The notes beneath the pieces were generated by a model, which saw nothing but the letters and a program-made list of their open reading frames with translations, had not been told where the DNA came from and did no database searches. A program made the translations under genes and the position numbers. DNA of 64,000 nucleotides from Pseudevernia furfuracea (lineage: Eukaryota; Ascomycota; Lecanoromycetes; Lecanorales; Parmeliaceae): the NCBI GenBank assembly GCA_022315425.1, contig JAIUPT010000020.1, forward strand, positions 1,426,001-1,490,000, in the 5' to 3' direction. Below are positions 1 through 11,000 of this stretch, piece by piece (within the stretch, counting starts at the first letter, position 1; the number at the start of each line of letters is the position of its first letter).

Positions 1-824
1 ATGTTCGCCATCTTGAAGCTCCTTCGGCTTCGCCGCCGGCCTCACTGAAGTGTCCTCCCAATTGCCCTCCGCGCACCTGGCCTTCGAAAGGATAATGCCT
101 TTGTGTTCGCTCAATTCCTGACCGTGGAATGTTTGTGGAATGGAGGAATGTGGACGATGTCGTAGAAATGGTAGAGATTCGATCTTGAGTTTCGTCAGAA
201 AGTATTTCTGGACAGTAGCAGGTGTTGATGTGGAGAATGGAGACAAAATATCTTGGTGTCCAGCTTAGTTTCCCCAAGGTGCGCAGCGACTAGGATATGC
301 ACGCAGCGTGGCGGGCTTCAAAAGGGTGGCAGGTGTTTACATTTATTTGCGGGTTGCTATGGGACAAGCGCAAAAATAAGGTTTTAGGTAAGAGTCTAGT
401 CCAAAGCTTACTTTATCTCGCTGGATTGCTGATCCAGGTTGCATTTGGTGATTACTAATCTCTATACTCCGTATTTTTGCCGGGCATAGCAGGCCTCGCA
501 AATGCCCGAAAGAGCAGAGTATTTGATAGAGTGCAGCTACGCTCCTCACCCAATTCTTCGTAGACACCAGCACATGTCTCTTGAGAAAATTCATGCGTAG
601 AGGAAATTGAAGTTTCTTCTTAGGCGCCTTCTATGACAGTTGTGGCGTATGTACATAACAAGCAGTGCGCCAATTTTATGTGGCAGCAGGTCACTGATCA
701 TCAAGGACATGCAGATATTTCTTCTCTTCTCTCTTTTCCCGCTCTGTAGCTGGTGGGAGATCGTAAAAAGCCGAACTCCTATATCCTTGCTGAAAATTCG
801 CAATCGTGTCAGCGCATCGCTTTC
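1..824. other. Left edge, no assignable gene
   Basis: I could not assign a gene here. On the minus strand, two frames stay open for roughly 60-80 codons up to the left edge (about 1-240), so the start of a gene that runs out of the window is possible. The two frames compete and neither gives a family I recognise. From about 240 to 824 I see only short frames. This stretch is also the 3' flank of the complex I gene that ends at 825. Confidence 0.3.
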
Positions 825-2288
825 CTAGGGCACCTCCGGGGAGCTTACCAGATAATGGAAAGTGTAATTCTTCAATTCAGCCGGCTCCATGCCCAAGTCC
901 TTGAAGGTCTTAGCCTTCGGGTCGATCTCTTGATCAATGTACTCCCTTTCAACCTCATCCGCTGATGTGGTCTTCCACCATAGAAACCTATTAAGATATT
1001 TCGCCGCTGGCTTCAACAGAGGTTTGGGAAGGTTCAAATGCCGACGTTTTTTGTAGATTTCTTTGTCAACCATCTCTGCTATTTCAGCCATGGAGTAATT
1101 GGTGGGCCCATAGAGCTCAAAGGTTTCAGATGCTGTGTTGTCATCTTCTAACATGAGTGATAGAGCAGTGCCCACATCGATGGCCTCAAGAAGCGTCAGA
1201 TTTGGCCACAGACGTTGAAAAGATGAGAGAAAGCACTCACATGTACCGGCCAGAATCTTTCCTGCATGTGATTTGACGTGAACAGATTCGTTACGCCCGC
1301 AAGTTTGTGCAGCAAGCGATCCTCGAAACCGAAGAGAGGAGCTGGTCGGACAATTGTTGTCTCGGGAAAGATATTGCGTACTACTTCTTCCCCACGAGCC
1401 TTTCGACTTTTTAGCAAGCTCCACTTTCTTAGCTCACTTCACAATACCTTTGTACGGAAGAACTCCGACGTTGAGTTCTTATTCGCATTGTACGACGACA
1501 CATGAATGAAGCGGTCAATATCGTATTTGGCAACGGCTTCGGCTATCCTTTCTGCGCCTTCGACATGGACGTCTTCAAGATCGAAGTTTCTGAAGGACTT
1601 TCAGTACGGGCCGTTCTAATTTTCCGAACAAGACATACTTGGTGGGGTAGTCCCGTCCAACAAGATTGTAAACGACATCCGAATGTCGAACGCTTTCTTC
1701 GAGAGACGCCGTATTTCGAAGGTCATATTCCTGCGGGGAGTATCAGCTGCTACGGACAGGAAAATGGGACCAACAAATGTACCATGAACACGACTCTGCC
1801 CAGATCACCTGTAACCTTCAAATGCCGCTTTGCCATCTCTTCACGAAAAGGTATGATAACGGTGCATCCTCGTGAAGCTTTCCTCCGTTAGCCCATGCTG
1901 TGAGAGTCAAATCTTCCCCCTTTCAGACCTAGCCTATGAACGATGTAGCGCCCCAGAAATCCTGTAGCCCCAAAGACTGTTGCGGTATGTCCTGACACTG
2001 ATCAACGTAGTCCCACGGCGGCCATTGCTCGTGCATACCTCCAAGTGAGGACCTAAAAGTAAATCATGAGTACTTCCCAGAATTTTTTTTTTTTCAGAAT
2101 AGCGCTCCAGCTTACCTGCCACCCTGTATCCTAATGATCGGCTTTCCAGTCCTCGAGATAGATACATCCTGCAATGTTCTCCTAAAGACAAGGGCGGCAT
2201 TGAGTGGTCTCCGCGATTTAATTGCTGCACGCAAGCCATTGGAAACCTGTTGGGCCCAGCACTTCTGCATGATTGTATGCTGGACCAT
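825..2288 (-). CDS. nuo-40: NADH:ubiquinone oxidoreductase 40 kDa subunit (complex I, NDUFA9 type)
   Basis: This is an accessory subunit of mitochondrial complex I with an atypical SDR/NAD(P)H-binding fold. Read 3' to 5', the exons give a basic presequence-like N terminus, then GRSSLGGHTATVFGATGFLG (Rossmann glycine motif). Further on come FREEMAKRHLKVTGDLGRV, VVYNLVGRDYPTK, RFIHVSSYNANKNSTSEFFR and IVRPAPLFGFEDRLLHKLA, all typical of this subunit. The C-terminal exon ends in YTFHYLVSSPEVP. At least five introns must be removed, several under 55 bp. A 14-nt exon (about 2041-2054) between a 70-bp class intron and a 49-bp intron keeps the frame. The start is set at the ATG at 2288; ATGs at 2270 and 2390 are alternatives. 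It is divergent from RPN9, with about 190 bp shared upstream. Nothing suggests inactivation. Confidence 0.9.
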
Positions 2289-2479
2289 CAGAGCATCTTC
2301 TGCTAAAGAGAGAGCGCAGATGGGTGGACTGTTGCGAATAAACTCCTCACTAGCGCGCTTCTCGCAGCCGCGCGAGCTTGACGCCTTCATGTACTTATAA
2401 GGCAGAATCGTTTCAACAGACACCTTTGAAATCTGTAGCTAAATCAAGATTCAAGTTTTTACTCAAACGACATTCAGCT

Positions 2480-3841
2480 ATGGATCCTGAGGTTATCTCC
2501 AACTTCCTCTCCGAACAGCGAGAAGCTGCGCCAGAAGACCTACAGCAGAGCTTCTTGACAATTGAAGACTACTGGGACCGAAAGCTATGGCATCAGCTCA
2601 CCGACGTGCTTGTCGAATATTTCAATCTCCCCGCCAGCGCCTCGCAAAGACTGCCCCTGTTCCGCAAATTCATCTTGAGTTTCGCCGAGAAGATAAATCA
2701 GCTCAAATTCGTGTCGTTGGGACTCCTAGCAGCTTCGCAATGTCAAGGTTTGTGCTGTTGATGGGGTGGGACATTGGTACAAGATGGCTAACTGTGGTCA
2801 AGATGACAACGAGCGTCTTAGCTTTCTCATCGATCTCACTAAGAAGGTCAACAAACCTTCGTCTCAAGATGCCTACGTCTACGCCTTGGTAGCTGCAGCG
2901 GAGGTCAAGTTACGCTTGCATGACCTGAGCGGTGCACGTAAAGATCTTGATGCGGCAGAGTCAATACTTGATACTTTCGACTCCGTTGAGACTGAGGTCC
3001 ACGCGACGTTTTACCGTATTAATGCCAGCTACTACCAAGTAATACTCAAGTCTCAATCCAAGAAAAACATCATCTGCTGACAGTGACAGGCCAACGAAGA
3101 CTTCGGCGCATATTACAAGAATGCCCTCCTCTACCTCGCCTGCATCGACCTTTCAACATTCACCCAGACAGACGCCCAATCACGAGCTTATGACCTTAGT
3201 ATTGCAGCTTTAGTCTCCGACGCTATTTACAATTTCGGTGAACTCTTGCTACATCCCATTCTTGAGACCCTGACGTCGACTCCCCACGCCTGGCTTAGAG
3301 ATCTCCTATATGCCTTCAACCGCGGCGACCTGGCCGCCTACAATGTTCTTCAAGCGAACTTGTCCAAAGCCCCACAGCTTGACCAACACAAAGAGTTCTT
3401 ATACCAGAAAATCTCTCTATCCGCACTTACGGAAGCAGTGTTTCGCCGCCCTCCACACGATCGGGCCATGACTTTCCATACGATCTCGAGAGAGACGAAC
3501 GTGGCACCGGCAGAAATCGAGATATTGATCATGAAGGCCTTGAGTTTGGGGCTTTTGAGGGGCAGTATCGATCAAGTTGCTGAGATTGCACGAATAAATT
3601 GGGTACAACCAAAGGTGCTGGATCCCGGGCAAATCGATGGGATGAGGGTACGGTTGAGAGAGTGGGATAGCAGTGTCAATCAATTAGGGAACTGGATCGA
3701 GGGGGTGGGGAAAGACGTTTGGGTGAGTCATCCTTTCCGAGCGATTTGAATTCCGAGATTTGTAGGACTTCCGGGGCCTGTTTCATTACTCCAATCTGAT
3801 CCCAAAGGAGTTCTGACTTGGAAACTGTTTAGGCCGCTTGA
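2480..3841 (+). CDS. RPN9: 26S proteasome regulatory subunit Rpn9 (PSMD13), PCI domain
   Basis: Rpn9 is a non-ATPase lid subunit of the 19S regulatory particle and helps incorporate Rpn10. The first exon starts MDPEVISNFLSEQREAAPED and contains YWDRKLWHQLTDVLVEYF. Following exons carry ERLSFLIDLTKKVN, the helical repeats around AAEVKLRLHDLSGARKDLD, and FGAYYKNALLYLACIDLSTF. The C-terminal PCI region includes EAVFRRPPHDRAMTFHTISR and IEILIMKALSLGLLRGSIDQ, then RINWVQPKVLDPGQIDGM. Two short introns lie near 2747-2810 and 3038-3089. The unspliced last exon stops at 3749. Removing a probable last intron (about 3724-3832) gives the ending VWAA and a stop at 3841, which I prefer but cannot prove. 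It is divergently paired with nuo-40. Confidence 0.92.
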
Positions 3842-4113
3842 ATCAAACACTGGAGGGCGGCCAAATAGGCCAACAGCATTTCTCGAACCTTTTAAGCGTG
3901 TGTGATTGAAGGCATATGTCACAATACAATAGACTCAACAGAAGCTCAGAAATCCATTGACCTAAAGAGCTATATAAGCACAAGGAACCAGCACTTCGCC
4001 CCAGATTGGCCGGGACTCCCTACAACTATGGAACCAGTCAATGCCTACAAGTTCCGCCATGTACATTAGTAGATAAATGAGTCTTCATCCTATCTCTCCA
4101 AATATCCTTCAAA
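3842..4113. other. Convergent intergenic spacer
   Basis: This spacer lies between the 3' ends of RPN9 (+) and GAA1 (-). It is AT-rich with short frames only, so it should hold the two terminators. I see no gene. Confidence 0.5.
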
Positions 4114-6163
4114 TCATAAAGCATTCTTTGTCAGTGGAAGTGGATTGACAAGCACACTTCCAACCATCCAATTGGGCCACCAAACACACCAGACAACAAC
4201 TTGGGTCCACAGCCCATTGACTTTCCAGCCAAACGCTGCCTCTGCCAGTATCTCACCTAATTCAACACCCCATATATAGCATACAGCCCATACCACTATT
4301 GGTGGAGACAGAAGTTGCAATATGACGGTCGAGATATATCTACGAGCAACGGAGGGAAAGACATCTTTAGCATCAATGGACGATGAAGAATGGTTCCCGG
4401 TGAAACTCAAAGGCGTCGACAAGAGCCCAACGAACAATGAAAGCGAGAAGTTCAATGTTGCAAGCGTGGCGAGAAACATGCCTAGAACAAGTAGCGAGAA
4501 TGACTGGAGGAGTAGATGATGTTGTGGTGTCAAAGGCGTGTGACGATGGATGGAGGTCGCCAGGACAGTTGGTAGAAGGAAGTTCAGAAAAGTGAAGAGG
4601 ACGAAGTACGATGGGAGAGTCTGTGGAGAAGATTAGTCGGTGCTGCAAAGCAAGACGGCGATTCAGGACTTACGTTGCGAGACGAGTTGATGAACACATA
4701 CAGGGGTATCACCCCGAGGAAGTGCATCGACACTACCAGGGCTACAGGCACGAACAGTTGGCGTTCGAGTATTGTTAGATTCTCTTTTGGTGTGATTGCT
4801 GTCATGCCCTCTTTCTGGACTATGTCCATTTCAATTTCCTCTTTTTTTGGTATAGTACTTGCGACCTTTGGCGCTGACCGTCGTCCGCTGCGAATCCACA
4901 ACGCGATTGCCATGATGGTAAAGTTGACTGCCACCAACATAGCACTTGGAAGATAAGTTCCAATACTGACGAAGCGGTCTGCCTGCATGAGCAAGTAGAA
5001 GAAGAAGCTTTGGTGGAAGTGCTCGAGAAGATTGTTGAGGCTTCTAAATATGCTCTCTACGCATCTGCCCATTGCCATTTCGTCTTGCCAGCCGTCGCCA
5101 ACGGCCTGCAACGTGATAGCGTCGACATGATAAGGAATGAAGCTGCTGTGTGGCCCAGAGGAGTGACCCAAGCCTTGGCTGACCATGCCTCGTAGCATTG
5201 TCTGTAAACGCTCTTGATAGCTGTCCTTGTGCTCCCACATGCGCTGGAGGGAAACGCCAATACCCAACTGCCCGCTGGCAATGGAGACTGCAGTGTTGAA
5301 TAGATCAAGATTTGGCAGTTGACCGTTGATTCCGTCGTAAACAATATGCAAAGACTCGAAACGATGGTCGAGCGCATTATCAACAACCACCACGCCCTGC
5401 AATGCGCCACTTTTCAACGGTAAGGGGGCAACAAGAGGAGATGTGTGCTCGTTGTGATACGCATCAACCCAGGCTTGGGGTCCGGCTCTACTATCGCCAG
5501 TGATCAGGATAATGATGTCCTTCGACCAGAGAGACCATCGCTTGAAATATCTTGCCAACGCCAATGCAAGAGCCACTCCGCTTTGGTTCAAATCCCCATC
5601 TATGCTCGTCCAGGCAGCAACGAGCACGATGGCTTCCGTAGCATCCCCCCGCGGTGCGTGAAGTATAGCATAGACATTCTCTCCGCTGTAGGTATTGCCT
5701 GCAGCGTGGTATTCGTATTTCTGCCTCGCAGGTCTCAATCCGGCGGATTCGAAGATGTCACTGAGCTTTTCATAGATCCTGATGGCAGTTGCCTATTAGA
5801 AAGGTTGTACTCTAGCAGAATTCCCTCATACGTACGCTTCTTGATGCTTGCCAACCAGAGCTTGGACCTCGTACTTGTAGGCGTTGAAGACATTCTGTTC
5901 GCTCCCTCCAAAATACGTGTGCACCTGACCCGGAAGTAGAGCATTCTCAGAAATGTATGTGTATCTTGAATATTCGTTGAGAGGGAGTAGGCAGAGCCAG
6001 ACTACCCCTATGAGAATGCATAGAGCTGAGAGGTACGGGGGAAGCTTCAAGAGGCGCGGGTCTCGTCGCAAAGCCAAAATGGTCGGAGCTTCTATGGTCA
6101 TTAGTACATACAGCATGAGCGGGAGCTATGTAAAACTATCAAGGACTTACATATCAATGCCAT
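4114..6163 (-). CDS. GAA1: GPI transamidase subunit Gaa1
   Basis: Gaa1 is a subunit of the ER GPI-transamidase complex that attaches GPI anchors to proteins. It has an M28 peptidase-like luminal domain and several membrane spans. The N-terminal region has LRRDPRLLKLPPYLSALCIL followed by a hydrophobic span, then NEYSRYTYISENALLPGQVH and YFGGSEQNVFNAYKYE. The luminal domain shows AIVLVAAWTSIDGDLNQSGV, IIILITGDSRAGPQAWVDAY and HSSFIPYHVDAITLQAVGDG, all hallmark Gaa1 segments. The C terminus is a run of hydrophobic segments ending NPLPLTKNAL. The start was chosen because only the ATG at 6163, joined by a roughly 60-bp intron, gives MALISPTILALRRDPR in frame. At least three introns are present. 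Its 3' end converges with RPN9. Confidence 0.92.
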
Positions 6164-7309
6164 GTAGGAGCATCGCTGTTGGAGATCAAGAAAGAGTCCG
6201 TTGTCGAGGATCCAAAATATAAACCCCGAGGTTGCCGTGCCGAGGAGGGCGCAATTAAGAACCACAGCACATATAACAACTTTATAATCTTTGTTTTACA
6301 TATGTTTCCAGTGACTGCTAAAAATTTGATTATATGTAATCAATGCATTGTTATCGCTCATGATCAAAAATTGTATTGTTGGAATCTTTGATACTCGTAC
6401 ATTTTTAAAACAACACGTGAATATTAATTATTGATGAGGGTTGGAAGTCACAATAAATCGTTGTTGTTGACCTGTTTCCTGATTCGCGAAACGCTGAGTT
6501 TCCATCTGTTCTTCCCTCGCTACCGTACAAAGTATTACCGTACAGAGTATCTGTTGGCGTCCCTGTTGCTCCTCGTTTGACAGCTACTGCGTTGAGACAT
6601 TCAACTTTCCCCGATTCTTCTAAATATGTGGAAATGCCATTTTGGTTTGATCAAGAATTGCAAAAGTCAGAGCACGCATTATTAACATGACGAAAAGGCC
6701 AACAAACAAAATGATAGGCTGCTCGCTTGTCCTGGGAGCACGTAGAATGACCGTGGCAGGCAGTACCGAAATTAAACAAGTTGATCTTCATCAGCATGCT
6801 ATGGACAGACGAGAATTTCGAAAATCCTTCGGATCCATGTCAACACTTCGACGCAGCTGTCCCCTTGGAAATCCTTTTTTGGGATGTCAGAGCAGGCGTT
6901 TGAGCTCGTCGAGCTCAGAATAGCCCCTCAGACACCGAGTGTTTGGCAAAGACATCCCTGCGGACCATACACGCTTTGAGCCGCAGAAGGGAAGTCCTTC
7001 ACAGTCGAGATGAAGGCGGCAGAACGCAAGAGTCCACAAGCGCTTCAAAACCCTAGAGTTTCTGGGCTGCCAGACTACGACGTGTGATAATGAAAAGCGT
7101 TGCGTACAGGCCCACCATTAAAACCTCAGCTTCATTTCATTTGATTGGTCAACATGAGCGGCGGGAAAGTTCGAGACCCGTGGTTTGGTACATATAGATA
7201 GATTTTACGTCGCAACTTCGTGCACTCAAATTGGACGACATGGCCCTTGAGATTCATAGTGATGATACTTCTTACTTCAAAAATGCCATTCAGCGGCTGG
7301 AGTGAGATG
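6164..7309. other. Intergenic region upstream of GAA1
   Basis: About 1.1 kb lies between the GAA1 start and the rhomboid 3' end. It is AT-rich near 6280-6480. The only frame of note is a short plus-strand one at 6687-6923 (78 codons), with no recognisable family, no flanking splice-linked frames and composition like its surroundings. I see no gene or repeat that I can support. Confidence 0.4.
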
Positions 7310-8499
7310 CTATGGTCCTAGTCTTTCCGTGGATCCCGTGTATGAGCCTTCGCCCGCGCCGTCCATGCTAGGCGCGTTCGTAGTGGGCAGCACGCCATAC
7401 CTTCCATATGTTTTCTGGTCTATAGAGACATAATGGGGGAGCCGACCGAGGAGGTTCAGTTTGCCCTCGATCCAACGAAGAATCTTTTCCGGAGGTGCAA
7501 GGATCTTAAGGTAGCCTAGACCATCTAGTGCATATGGAATTGTCAGTGAGTTCACGGGAGCGACGTGGCATCTCGGACAGGGAAAGTGACCAAAAATAGA
7601 ATTGCAGAGAGAGACCACTGACAGATATAGCCGATCCCGAGGCTGCAAAGATGGCCAAGAAAGGATGTATTAGGTACGAGTGCGGTGACGAAGATAAGTG
7701 CCAGGAGTGGAGTGGTCCACGTTGGTATCCGGCTCGTGCCAATCCTTGCGTATGCATGTTAGCTAAAGTAAGCGTAGAGAAGGATGTAAGTAGGCGTACG
7801 CAAAGTACGGATTTGCCCTGAATGCTTTGATGCCCTCTGCGCCGAGAAGTACAAAAACCCAGACACTGTGGATCGTATTAGTAGCATTACCAATAGCCTC
7901 TGCAGCTCTCGGAACGACCTATTTATTCGTACCTTGCACCCATGACCGCTGTATTCCCCCTCAAAAGCCCACGTTCGATCAAAAGATAAGCAGCGGCAGG
8001 GAGAGTGGACAATGCTAGCGACAAGTGGTTACTTTACGGGGGAACTCGTTTGGATGTTCGGATGTACACATACGTCCGACAAACATCGCTGCTGTTAGGA
8101 GTGTGCCATGGTCCGCTTCAAATCTTTCTAGGAGTGGAACAAGCGCCAGGGTATTGAGAAGGGCATGGAGGAAGCCTAAGTGGATCAAAGGATATGTGTT
8201 CAGCCGGTACACTAGGAAAGAACATCAGGTCAGCTTGAGTGTTTGACAAATTCTTGATCTCTTCTGGTCCATTATCGTTTGTGGGACGCTTCCTAGGTGC
8301 TAGCACTTGCAGACGTACTTGTGCCTAAGTTGACTTCCAATGGCACTAATGCCCCCCATTGTGCAATATCCCACGCGGTCTGAAACTCCAGGACCCAGAA
8401 TAATATAATCAGAAGTAAAACAATACGTGTGAAGAGTGGAATGCGCAAGACATAAGACCGAAACCTGGCAGGATTGAACTGAGGAAGAGTAGGTGCCAT
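7310..8499 (-). CDS. RBD2: Rhomboid intramembrane serine protease (Rbd2 type)
   Basis: This is a polytopic intramembrane protease of the Golgi/ER rhomboid class. It starts MAPTLPQFNPARFRSYVLR with a first span rich in Ile/Leu. The next exon gives MYRLNTYPLIHLGFLHALLN (the conserved H-x-x-x-H/N region before the active site), then STLPAAAYLLIERGLLRGNT. The serine motif reads MGASVWVF, but the Ser codon is split by an intron: ATGGGTGCAAG, intron, TGTCTGGGTT (intron about 7882-7935). The histidine helix reads TSFLGHLCSLGIGYI. Both catalytic residues are therefore present. The cytosolic tail is IEGKLNLLGRLPHYVSIDQK and ends ERLGP. The length of about 270 residues is normal. It is divergent from EFM5 with 443 bp between the starts. 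Confidence 0.9.
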
Positions 8500-8942
8500 G
8501 TCGAGAGGCTCGCGCGGAGAGTGCCCAGCCAGCTTCTGCTATCTTTGTATTGACTGGTTATCTAGAAATTGAGCTTTTCTGTCGTTCTGCTTGCCTACAG
8601 TACAACACATTGTCGTGTGTTCGTATGAGGTTACTCAATGGAAAAGGGAGTAATAGACTTCTGGCTTCTGCTGCTGCAGTAAAGTACTCTAGCACGCGAG
8701 CCTGAGCCACGAACTAAAGTACGAAGAGAGCAACACTTGTGGCCTTACCCGCAACCCTAAATAGCCGCCGTATTCCAATAGAAAGGGTTCCCTGGGGTTC
8801 CCTTCGGACCAAGGGCTAAAGCCTGGATTTCTCGAGGCTCCGTTCCACGCCTGGTGTTACAGAAAGTCGGTCTTTGGGTTCAACTCCTCGAAGTCCTCTC
8901 TTGAAATTCGGGACCAGGAGATCGCGGTGGTACTTACTTGCC
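8500..8942. promoter_or_regulatory. Shared divergent upstream region of rhomboid and EFM5
   Basis: This 443-bp stretch lies between two start codons that point away from each other and must carry both promoters. I see no coding potential and no clear TATA box or named operator. Confidence 0.45.
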
Positions 8943-10140
8943 ATGAGTGCAGGTGAACATCATGATGACGAGCAGTTGTGAGGTTCCCCTCCGACTTTCT
9001 CTAGTGCCAACCTGCCGTCTGTCACCTATGTTTACGAGGCTTTTGTCTCTTGTAACATTGAAATGAATTCTTATGTTAATAGTAGCTAGGGAGCTTCACA
9101 GTGATACTCTCGCGGCACTGCAGGAATTTTACTTGGAAAGGGACTCTCAAGAAAAGCGCTTTCAAGACCTGAAAAAAGATATTGAGCAAAAAGGCTCTCA
9201 GGCCCAACTGAGCATGGATATGTTTTCAGAAGATTGGAATGCAAGCCAATTCTGGGTATGTCGCAGATAACTTGAAATCCCCATTGTAGTCTAACGTACT
9301 CAGTACAGCGATGAGACAGCGACCATCCTTGCAAAACAGCTTCTCCGGGGGTCCACTGCCGCTACGATTAATATTTGTATCGTATGTACATCTCGGAGCT
9401 GATCCCTCCTTTTTGATATTGACATCGAGTCACAAGACACGGTTTCAGGAGCAAAGAGACTTTTCTACTCCCAGCACGTGTCTTGCAGCTCCAGTCTTCT
9501 GGCTCGAAGAAACAATGCTGACGCCAAAATCCGCATAGGTCTCAGCGCCGAGTGTATTCGTGCAACTCAAAAATTTAATTGTCAGTTGATACCCCGAAGC
9601 CCGAATCTGTTATATGTCTCTGGCTGAACGATGTCAGGCTTCAGACAAATATCAGGCATCGAGTATATGCCTTCTTGAATACGACGATCGATTTGACGTG
9701 TTTGAAGAGTTCATTCACTATGACTTTGAGCATCCATTAGCGCTTCCCGGTCGGTCAACAACATTGTCCATTCATAGCAATGGTCGGCATCTAACAGTCT
9801 TGTTTAGGCGACATGAAGGGCAAATATGACTGCATACTCTGCGATCCCCCATTTCTGAGTCCTGATTGTCAGACGAAAGGTAACGCTTGTAAAAATAGCG
9901 AAACAAGGCGATCGTCTAACAGCTCGCGTGACAGCCGCCATGACAGTTCGCTGGCTCTCAAAACCTGCGTTACCAGATGCAGAAATACCCAGTCCAAGGG
10001 TCATCATCTGCACCGGCGAGAGGATGGAGGAGCTCGTCCTCAGGCTGTACCCTGGAGTCACAACGACCACCTATGTTCCTCAGCATGCTCAGAATCGACT
10101 AAGCAATGATTTTAGGTGCTACGCAAATTTCAAATTATGA
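8943..10140 (+). CDS. EFM5: Protein-lysine N-methyltransferase Efm5 (N6-MTase-like fold)
   Basis: Efm5 methylates a lysine on translation elongation factor eEF1A. The first exon is MSAGEHHDDEQL, joined after a roughly 100-bp intron to ELHSDTLAALQEFYLERDSQ. Later exons give MFSEDWNASQFWYSDETATI, LAKQLLRGSTAATNICIVSA, SSICLLEYDDRFDVFEEFIH and the catalytic loop CILCDPPFLSPDCQTK. The NPPY-type motif appears as DPPF, which is usual in this family. The end is GVTTTTYVPQHAQNRLSNDF followed by RCYANFKL. Five or so introns of 45-70 bp were removed. The start was chosen at 8943 because the acidic N terminus matches the family and splices in frame; the ATG at 9073 lies inside the first intron. It is paired divergently with the rhomboid gene. 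Confidence 0.88.
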
Positions 10141-10526
10141 AAGTGAGGCCTGGTCATGGCGACAAGGAGCATAGACGGTGCCCGAGCTCTGTTTATTAGT
10201 GCGTCTAGCTGCCTCGCCATGGCTAGGATCATGTGCACTACAGCGCGAATGATAGACTCTCGCTGTGATGTATGTAGCACTAGACATGGCAGGACATTTG
10301 TCTTGTTCAAGATTGTGAAAGGGGTCCACTAAATTTTAGAAGCCTGGCAAAGCAATCACTGGTGCGAAGATAGATGGCTCAGGACCGTGCTTCTGCGGTT
10401 TCCTTTAATCGTAGCGGAATACTTTTGTCGCAAGCTCCTTAGTAGTAGCCACCTCAACGATTCATGATTGACTACTTTAGAGACGTCCTATTCTTACATG
10501 ATAGTTCATATGGGCCTTCTTATTAA
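10141..10526. other. Intergenic region after EFM5
   Basis: This holds the 3' flank of EFM5 and the left flank of the small terminal-inverted-repeat element. Only short frames are present and I see no gene. Confidence 0.4.
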
Positions 10527-11000
10527 GGGCCACTTCGGAACCTAAACACATATTTTGGAAACAACCCTAACATATTTCCAACTTAGCGGACTATATATAC
10601 ACGAATAATCGACATCTATGACCGATATACATATATTATTCTTTCTTTCCTGAGTTTAGCAAGTATGAATGACTTAGACTTGAAGAAGTAGCTGTCAATA
10701 TTATTCTTACTGCTTCTCAGTACCACCTTTCCTACTTCGATGTGCCAAAGCGGAGAGCGTCTAGTCTTTCTGGTCATATCTATACAAAAGAGCTTCGTGC
10801 TGATTATTCTGCTGTCATACAAAGCGCCTTTCGTATGTCACCGTATACTCTTGATAAAATACAGAGCTGGCTGTTTGATTATACCCAGCTAGGGCCTGTC
10901 TAGAAACATTGTTATTTTCAAGCCATATTTTCATTTGCCAAGTAATTTAGTGAAATATGTCAGGGTTTTTTCCAAAAATATGTGGTTACCGAAGTGGCCC
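10527..11000. mobile_element. 474-bp PIF/Harbinger-type non-autonomous element with TAA target duplication
   Basis: The two ends are inverted copies over about 50 bp: left GGGCCACTTCGGAACC and right (reverse complement) GGGCCACTTCGGTAACC, followed in both by similar CACATATTT, GGAAA, ACCCT and ACATATTT blocks. The trinucleotide TAA directly flanks both ends (10524-10526 and 11001-11003), as expected for the PIF/Harbinger superfamily (TWA target sites). The interior keeps a 61-codon plus-strand frame at 10718-10903 that resembles the N-terminal part of HARBI1-like transposases. The element is too short to encode a transposase, so it is a deletion derivative or MITE. Superfamily assignment rests on the target duplication and the internal peptide. 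Confidence 0.72.
10718..10903 (+). pseudogene. Relic of HARBI1-like transposase N terminus
   Basis: The peptide reads QYHLSYFDVPKRRASSLSGH then ELRADYSAVIQSAFRMSPYT and LDKIQSWLFDYTQ before a stop. The combination of a basic segment, a short spacer and an FRMSP-x-x-L-D/N-K-L/I helix is like the region ahead of the DDE domain in fungal Harbinger transposases. It lies inside the terminal inverted repeat element and has no downstream DDE domain, so it is a remnant. The family call is by pattern only. Confidence 0.45.

Noticed and set aside
8860..8900. tRNA-like GGGTTCAACTCC
   Set aside because: It resembles a T-arm but no acceptor, D-arm or anticodon stem could be folded around it.
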